A stretch of 9,780 nt of DNA from Methanobacterium sp. GTDB lineage: Archaea > Methanobacteriota > Methanobacteria > Methanobacteriales > Methanobacteriaceae. The first letter of the stretch is position 1. Every line of letters begins with the position of its first letter. Positions 6,003-9,780 of the stretch are shown piece by piece. Below the pieces are notes generated by a model. That model had not been told where the DNA came from, did not search any database, and worked only from the letters and a program-made list of their open reading frames with translations. Where the stretch lies: positions 1-9,780 of the forward strand of contig PLXT01000028.1 of NCBI GenBank assembly GCA_003151535.1, read 5' to 3'. Both the position numbers and the translations under genes were made by a program.

Positions 6003-7013
6003 TTATTTAGTATATTTCATTATAAATGCTAAGCTAGTGTTTTGAAAACTTTGCAAACTATTTACTTCCTTAAGATAACTAGCTAACGAAGTTGCATTTC
6101 CAATATAAGGTAGAAAACCTAATAATAGGACAGCCCCATTTAGAGCAATTTTTTTATCTGAAGGTGCGAATTCTTTAGCTTCCTCCATTAAATCTTTCAT
6201 GAACAGCCCTTCAATTTCAGAATTTTCATAATAGTTATCATTATTTATTAATAATTCATGTATTTTTAATAAGTGTTCCCTAAAATTATTAAATAGTCTA
6301 TCTTTTCTTAAATCTAGAAGCTCATCCATAGACAACAACGAAAAATCAGGGATGTTGAACTTTAACAATTTATTTATCCTTTCTAATACTTCAATACGTA
6401 GATCAGCAGCTCTAATAATATTTAAATTCATTTCTTCAATTAATTTCTTATGTAAATCATCGATCATTATAGGCGTATCTATAGTTTCTGAACATAGCAA
6501 AGAATAATGAAAATTGTCTAAAATCTTCTTTTTACAAAAAGTAGTACCCTCAATAAAATCTTTATAGTTGCTAGTATTCCATATAGCTTTAGTTAATCTT
6601 TGTTTTCCAGAAGGTGTCAGTTCATGGATTCCAAAATTGATAAATTTCTCATCAATGAGTCCCATATTTAAAATTAACTTCTGAAATGAAACAACATAAT
6701 TTTTACTATTATCACTATGATTAATTACTCCAAAAGGTTTGCCATTGGGTTCAGGTTGCATATTCACATAAAACCCTGTACTTGTAGTTTCAGGAACATC
6801 TAAATTAATAGTATTTATTTGGTCTGGAGGATACCACCAATCAAAAGAACCATTATCTCCGCAAGATATTGTATAAGCTCCCGCATCAAAGTGTAAATTG
6901 TCATAAAGTAATATTGATTGCTTAATTTTGGCAATTAAATCAAGTTGATTAGATTTTTTCTCAAAAAAATCAATATTACTCCTCATAGGAAAATAAACAT
7001 CATCAGCTTTCAT
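6003..7013 (-). CDS. unrecognised 336-residue protein in the restriction-modification operon
   Basis: I do not recognise this protein. The start is secure: GGAGGT (7025-7020 on the minus strand) lies six bases before the ATG. It follows the restriction-modification gene by 39 bases on the same strand and is probably co-transcribed. The N-terminal ~110 residues look like a compact beta-rich domain rich in aromatics and glycine (AKIKQSILLYDNLHFDAGAY, then CGDNGSFDWWYPPDQ). The middle (about 180-280) is charged and mostly helical. Near the C-terminus a hydrophobic stretch (about 288-313, containing ALNGAVLLLGFLPYIGNATS) could be a membrane-inserting hairpin or buried helix pair; there is no signal peptide. 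An R245-x6-H252 pair resembles the HEPN ribonuclease spacing but without the usual polar residue after R, so I give it little weight. It could be an accessory or abortive-infection protein, or merely a passenger. Confidence 0.8.
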   Translation of the reverse strand: MKADDVYFPMRSNIDFFEKKSNQLDLIAKIKQSILLYDNLHFDAGAYTISCGDNGSFDWWYPPDQINTINLDVPETTSTGFYVNMQPEPNGKPFGVINHSDNSKNYVVSFQKLILNMGLIDEKFINFGIHELTPSGKQRLTKAIWNTSNYKDFIEGTTFCKKKILDNFHYSLLCSETIDTPIMIDDLHKKLIEEMNLNIIRAADLRIEVLERINKLLKFNIPDFSLLSMDELLDLRKDRLFNNFREHLLKIHELLINNDNYYENSEIEGLFMKDLMEEAKEFAPSDKKIALNGAVLLLGFLPYIGNATSLASYLKEVNSLQSFQNTSLAFIMKYTK

Positions 7014-7018
7014 TATGG

Positions 7019-7025
7019 CACCTCC
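7019..7025 (-). promoter_or_regulatory. ribosome binding site of the 336-residue gene
   Basis: GGAGGTG on the minus strand, six bases from the ATG at 7013 if counted from GGAGGT. It lies in the 39-base gap after the restriction-modification stop codon, which fixes the start and shows that the downstream gene is translated independently. Confidence 0.75.
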
Positions 7026-7052
7026 GATCTACTATATTATCCAAATAATCAA

Positions 7053-9780
7053 CTATTCTTCTTCAACAATCTTAATTTCATCTTCATTCAAACCATACAA
7101 CTCATAAACAAACTTATCTATCTTTTTATCCGTTGAATCGATCTGTCGCTGGATTAATTCTTTATCTTGTGGAGTTCTGGCTGTATCTATGTTTATGTTG
7201 AGTTTTAGAATAGTTTCTACAAGTTTGACTATATGATCATGTAATAATTTTTCATCAATATTAGAAAAATCAATATTATGAATTGGGAACCTGCGACAGT
7301 CTTTAATTAATATTTTCTGGAATCTCATTTTAAATTCATCCAAATATCGCTTTCGGTGATAGAATGTGAGTAAACGACTATTGAGAATTCCTAATATATA
7401 TTCAAGTTTTAAATTTGATTTTGATAAGAGATTAAATGCATTTTGTGTATTGTATAGTTCATCATCTGTTATACTTGCCCAAATTCTTTTAGAACTCCAA
7501 TCAATTATTTGTTTAACTAAAATTCGTTTTTCTGTGAAAAATTTTTCCTGTCTTGGAGCTCCTAACCATGGACCATAACTTATCCATTGTTCACCATTCC
7601 ACGAAATTGAGTATCTTTTAACGTCATTACCTGCTAATAGTTCTTTAAATGTATCATTTTCCTTAAAATTTGAATGAAAAACTTTATTGACAATTTGTTC
7701 TTTACTTTGCCCTTTATATTTGTCATAGGGTGTGAGACCTAAAGAAAATTCAACTACGTCCTCAAGTTTCAAAGCGTTTTCATCACATTTAATCAATATG
7801 TTCTCTTCAGCTTCAGATATATTAATTGTCCAGACATAATCTTCCTTATTGTACCATAAGTTTTGATTAATAACCCCGTTTATGCTAGCAGTTTTTGGAT
7901 CAATTTTGTTTATCCTATCATACCCAGAATAAGCGATGATATTTACCATATTTGACTTTAATTTTTCTTCGATTACTATAATTACAGTATCTACTTTAAC
8001 ATCACCTGCAGCAGCACCAAAAGATTCGTTAGGTAATCTAGCAATCTTTCCTATTGAATAATCATCCATAATCATCTTTCTAAGCCCTTTATAGGAGCTT
8101 TGAGTTAAAATAGCTGTTGGGATAATCATAGAAAAGCGAAAATTAGGTTTTACTATTGATAAAGATCTTTCAATAAAAGTAGCAAAAAGGTTAATTCTAT
8201 TATTTGAAGTCTGATAATGCTCAAAAATGTGGTTAACTTCAATTTCAGGCAATCCTTTAATATCTACGTACGGAGGATTTCCAATTATCGCATCAAATCC
8301 TCCATCTTTCATTATTGTTCGGAATTCAGTCACCCATTCAAAGGGATTTATCTTTTTAATGTCTTCCAATGTTAAATCTAATTTCGGGTCGTTGTATATT
8401 TCTGGTCCTATCAATGAGTTGCCACATTTTATATTATCTTCTAGGTTAGGCAATGCTCTTTCTTTGTAAAGTTTTTGTTGTGCTTCCAGTACATCTCTGT
8501 TTTCACCTTCGAGGACTTTTAGTAAGAGACTCAATTTGGTGACTTCAACAGCCTGATGGTCAATGTCAACACCGTAGATGTTGTTTAGTAATATACGTTT
8601 TTTTTCTTTTATCGTAAGATGCCATTCACTGTTTTTTCCTTTGTATATCTGATCTTTTAAACGATTTTTATCTTTAAGATTAGTATAATAGATTAAATGC
8701 CAGTTTAGTAGATAATTATAGGCCCCAAGCAAGAAAGATCCCGATCCACATGAAGGGTCCAATATATGCAGTTTTGATACTTTTTTTGGTGTTTTATCTT
8801 TACATAATTTCCCTAAGGTGTTTTCTATGATGTATTCAACAATATATTGAGGTGTGTAGTATACTCCGCCTGCTTTTTTTACTTCTGGTTTTTCCTCGAC
8901 TTTAGCTCGGTGACCTTTTGTTAATCTGATGACTTTTCCTAAGAATTGTTCATATACATTGCCTAGAATCTCTGGGGATAATACGGAGAATTCGTATGGG
9001 CTGTCTGGATAGTAAAGGTTTTTAATTATTTGTTTGAAGATTCCATCCTTAATTTCTAACTGTGGTGTTAGATTATCTGGAGGGCTTTTTTGAGTTCTTT
9101 CATTTTTAAAATGAAATAGTCCGGAGTTGTATTTTTCATCTGCTGCTTTCCATATCTCGCATAATTCTTGATATATCTCTTGTTTGTCTAAGAGGTTTTG
9201 TAGTTGTCCATATCTCTCTGCTCCACGGTCCTCTGCCATTCGTAGAAATATGATTCTGTCTATAATTTGCTGTACCGAATAATTTAATTCTTCAACTGTT
9301 AGATCTGAGTTTCTGAGTGCGATGTCTTTGGCTAGTAATTCTCGCCATGTTTCTATTTCGGATAAGAATTCATCATCTACAAGTGTGGTGCCCTTCTTCT
9401 TTTTAGTAGTTTCGGCATATTTATCATATGATCCTTTTAATACAGCATCCTTTGAGAAGGTATTGTATAGATAATCCCATTGGTCAACATAATCTTTGTA
9501 GGTTAGATACGTTATTCGTCCTGCACTAGCTCGGTCATTTTTCTTTGGTCTGGTACGGGATTCATAAACTGCAAGCTCTTCAAAATCAGTTAGAATAGAA
9601 AGAGGTAATTTTGCGCTCCAAGCATATCTTCGAAGTTGGTATGATGGTTTAATATCCTTGTCAATATTTACAGAGGGTTTTTTTGCTTCCACAAAGAATA
9701 TCTTTCTACCTGCAAGGGTAAAACAATAATCGGGTGCTCTTGTACCTCCAGCAACCTTGATTGAATCTTCAAAAATAACA
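7053..9780 (-). CDS. Type IIG restriction-modification enzyme, Eco57I-like, 5' end beyond the window
   Basis: One chain that should both cut DNA and methylate adenine at its site. The frame is open to the right edge, so about 908 residues are visible and the start lies outside; the GTG at 9692 is an internal valine. In visible numbering, APDYCF (D17) and FFVEAK (E31, K33) give a PD-(D/E)XK nuclease site, followed by the family signature KKPSVNI and YQLRRYAWSAKLPLSILTDF. A helical linker precedes the gamma-class N6-adenine methylase: GVYYTP (305-310), motif I LDPSCGSGSF (340-349), GVDID (403-407), GNSL (453-456) and catalytic NPPY (501-504). The C-terminal part (about 675-830) is the TaqI-like target-recognition domain, with SLGLTPYDKYKG at its front and FYHRKRYLDEF further on. 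A short acidic tail ends the protein. No motif is missing, so the enzyme looks active. A 336-residue unknown follows it. Family members run about 1000 residues, so roughly 100 are missing here. Confidence 0.92.
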   Translation of the reverse strand, partial: VIFEDSIKVAGGTRAPDYCFTLAGRKIFFVEAKKPSVNIDKDIKPSYQLRRYAWSAKLPLSILTDFEELAVYESRTRPKKNDRASAGRITYLTYKDYVDQWDYLYNTFSKDAVLKGSYDKYAETTKKKKGTTLVDDEFLSEIETWRELLAKDIALRNSDLTVEELNYSVQQIIDRIIFLRMAEDRGAERYGQLQNLLDKQEIYQELCEIWKAADEKYNSGLFHFKNERTQKSPPDNLTPQLEIKDGIFKQIIKNLYYPDSPYEFSVLSPEILGNVYEQFLGKVIRLTKGHRAKVEEKPEVKKAGGVYYTPQYIVEYIIENTLGKLCKDKTPKKVSKLHILDPSCGSGSFLLGAYNYLLNWHLIYYTNLKDKNRLKDQIYKGKNSEWHLTIKEKKRILLNNIYGVDIDHQAVEVTKLSLLLKVLEGENRDVLEAQQKLYKERALPNLEDNIKCGNSLIGPEIYNDPKLDLTLEDIKKINPFEWVTEFRTIMKDGGFDAIIGNPPYVDIKGLPEIEVNHIFEHYQTSNNRINLFATFIERSLSIVKPNFRFSMIIPTAILTQSSYKGLRKMIMDDYSIGKIARLPNESFGAAAGDVKVDTVIIVIEEKLKSNMVNIIAYSGYDRINKIDPKTASINGVINQNLWYNKEDYVWTINISEAEENILIKCDENALKLEDVVEFSLGLTPYDKYKGQSKEQIVNKVFHSNFKENDTFKELLAGNDVKRYSISWNGEQWISYGPWLGAPRQEKFFTEKRILVKQIIDWSSKRIWASITDDELYNTQNAFNLLSKSNLKLEYILGILNSRLLTFYHRKRYLDEFKMRFQKILIKDCRRFPIHNIDFSNIDEKLLHDHIVKLVETILKLNINIDTARTPQDKELIQRQIDSTDKKIDKFVYELYGLNEDEIKIVEEE

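Noticed and set aside
6250..6290. R-x6-H in the 336-residue protein as a HEPN RNase motif
   Set aside because: The spacing fits, but the residue after R is glutamate and not the usual N, D or H, and no surrounding family pattern is visible; kept only as a remark.
6915..7136. Plus-strand ORF across the start of the 336-residue gene
   Set aside because: Very rich in N, I, F and L, and overlaps the secure start and ribosome binding site of the opposite gene.
9690..9692. GTG as the start of the restriction-modification protein
   Set aside because: The frame stays open upstream to the window edge and includes the catalytic APDY, so this GTG encodes the internal valine of VEAK.
1..9780. tRNA, rRNA, insertion sequence or attachment site
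   Set aside because: I saw no cloverleaf, rRNA-like GC-rich block, intact transposase or terminal inverted repeats with target duplication, although the defence block may still have been acquired by transfer.

Overview
The window looks like the chromosome of an AT-rich archaeon, most likely a methanogen of the Methanobacteriales type. That assignment is inference, from four things: archaeal-style TATA boxes (best at 1233-1241 and 3272-3281), strong GGAGG ribosome binding sites, oligo-T tracts after genes, and a decayed gene whose last 26 codons read as the C-terminal part of an archaeal histone (5693-5773, minus strand).

Layout. 1-1290 is a gene-poor stretch. It holds one small minus-strand ORF with a good TATA box (136-390) and the wreck of a small minus-strand gene, broken by two frameshifts and a stop (about 799-1107) and loosely DUF3892-like. 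1307-5499 is a plus-strand transport block: an SLC13/DASS-type anion permease that probably starts at a CTG codon, a single-domain universal stress protein, and the two parts of a Trk/Ktr potassium uptake system (TrkA regulator, then TrkH channel). 5500-6002 holds no intact gene of note but carries the histone relic. 6003-9780 is a minus-strand defence block: a large Type IIG (Eco57I-like) restriction-modification enzyme that runs off the right edge, followed 39 bases later by an unrecognised 336-residue protein with its own strong ribosome binding site.

How the genes work together. TrkA and TrkH are 27 bases apart and should form one NAD(H)/nucleotide-gated K+ uptake complex. The universal stress protein and the anion permease lie just upstream, so the block may serve ion and osmotic balance, although the spacings suggest separate promoters. 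The restriction enzyme combines a PD-(D/E)XK nuclease, an adenine methylase and a target-recognition domain in one chain. The 336-residue protein is probably co-transcribed with it and may be an accessory defence protein, though nothing in its sequence proves that.

The least expected observations are the CTG start, the altered substrate-loop signatures of the SLC13 protein, the histone relic, a diverged ~80-base segment shared by the two gene-poor regions, and the unknown partner of the restriction enzyme.
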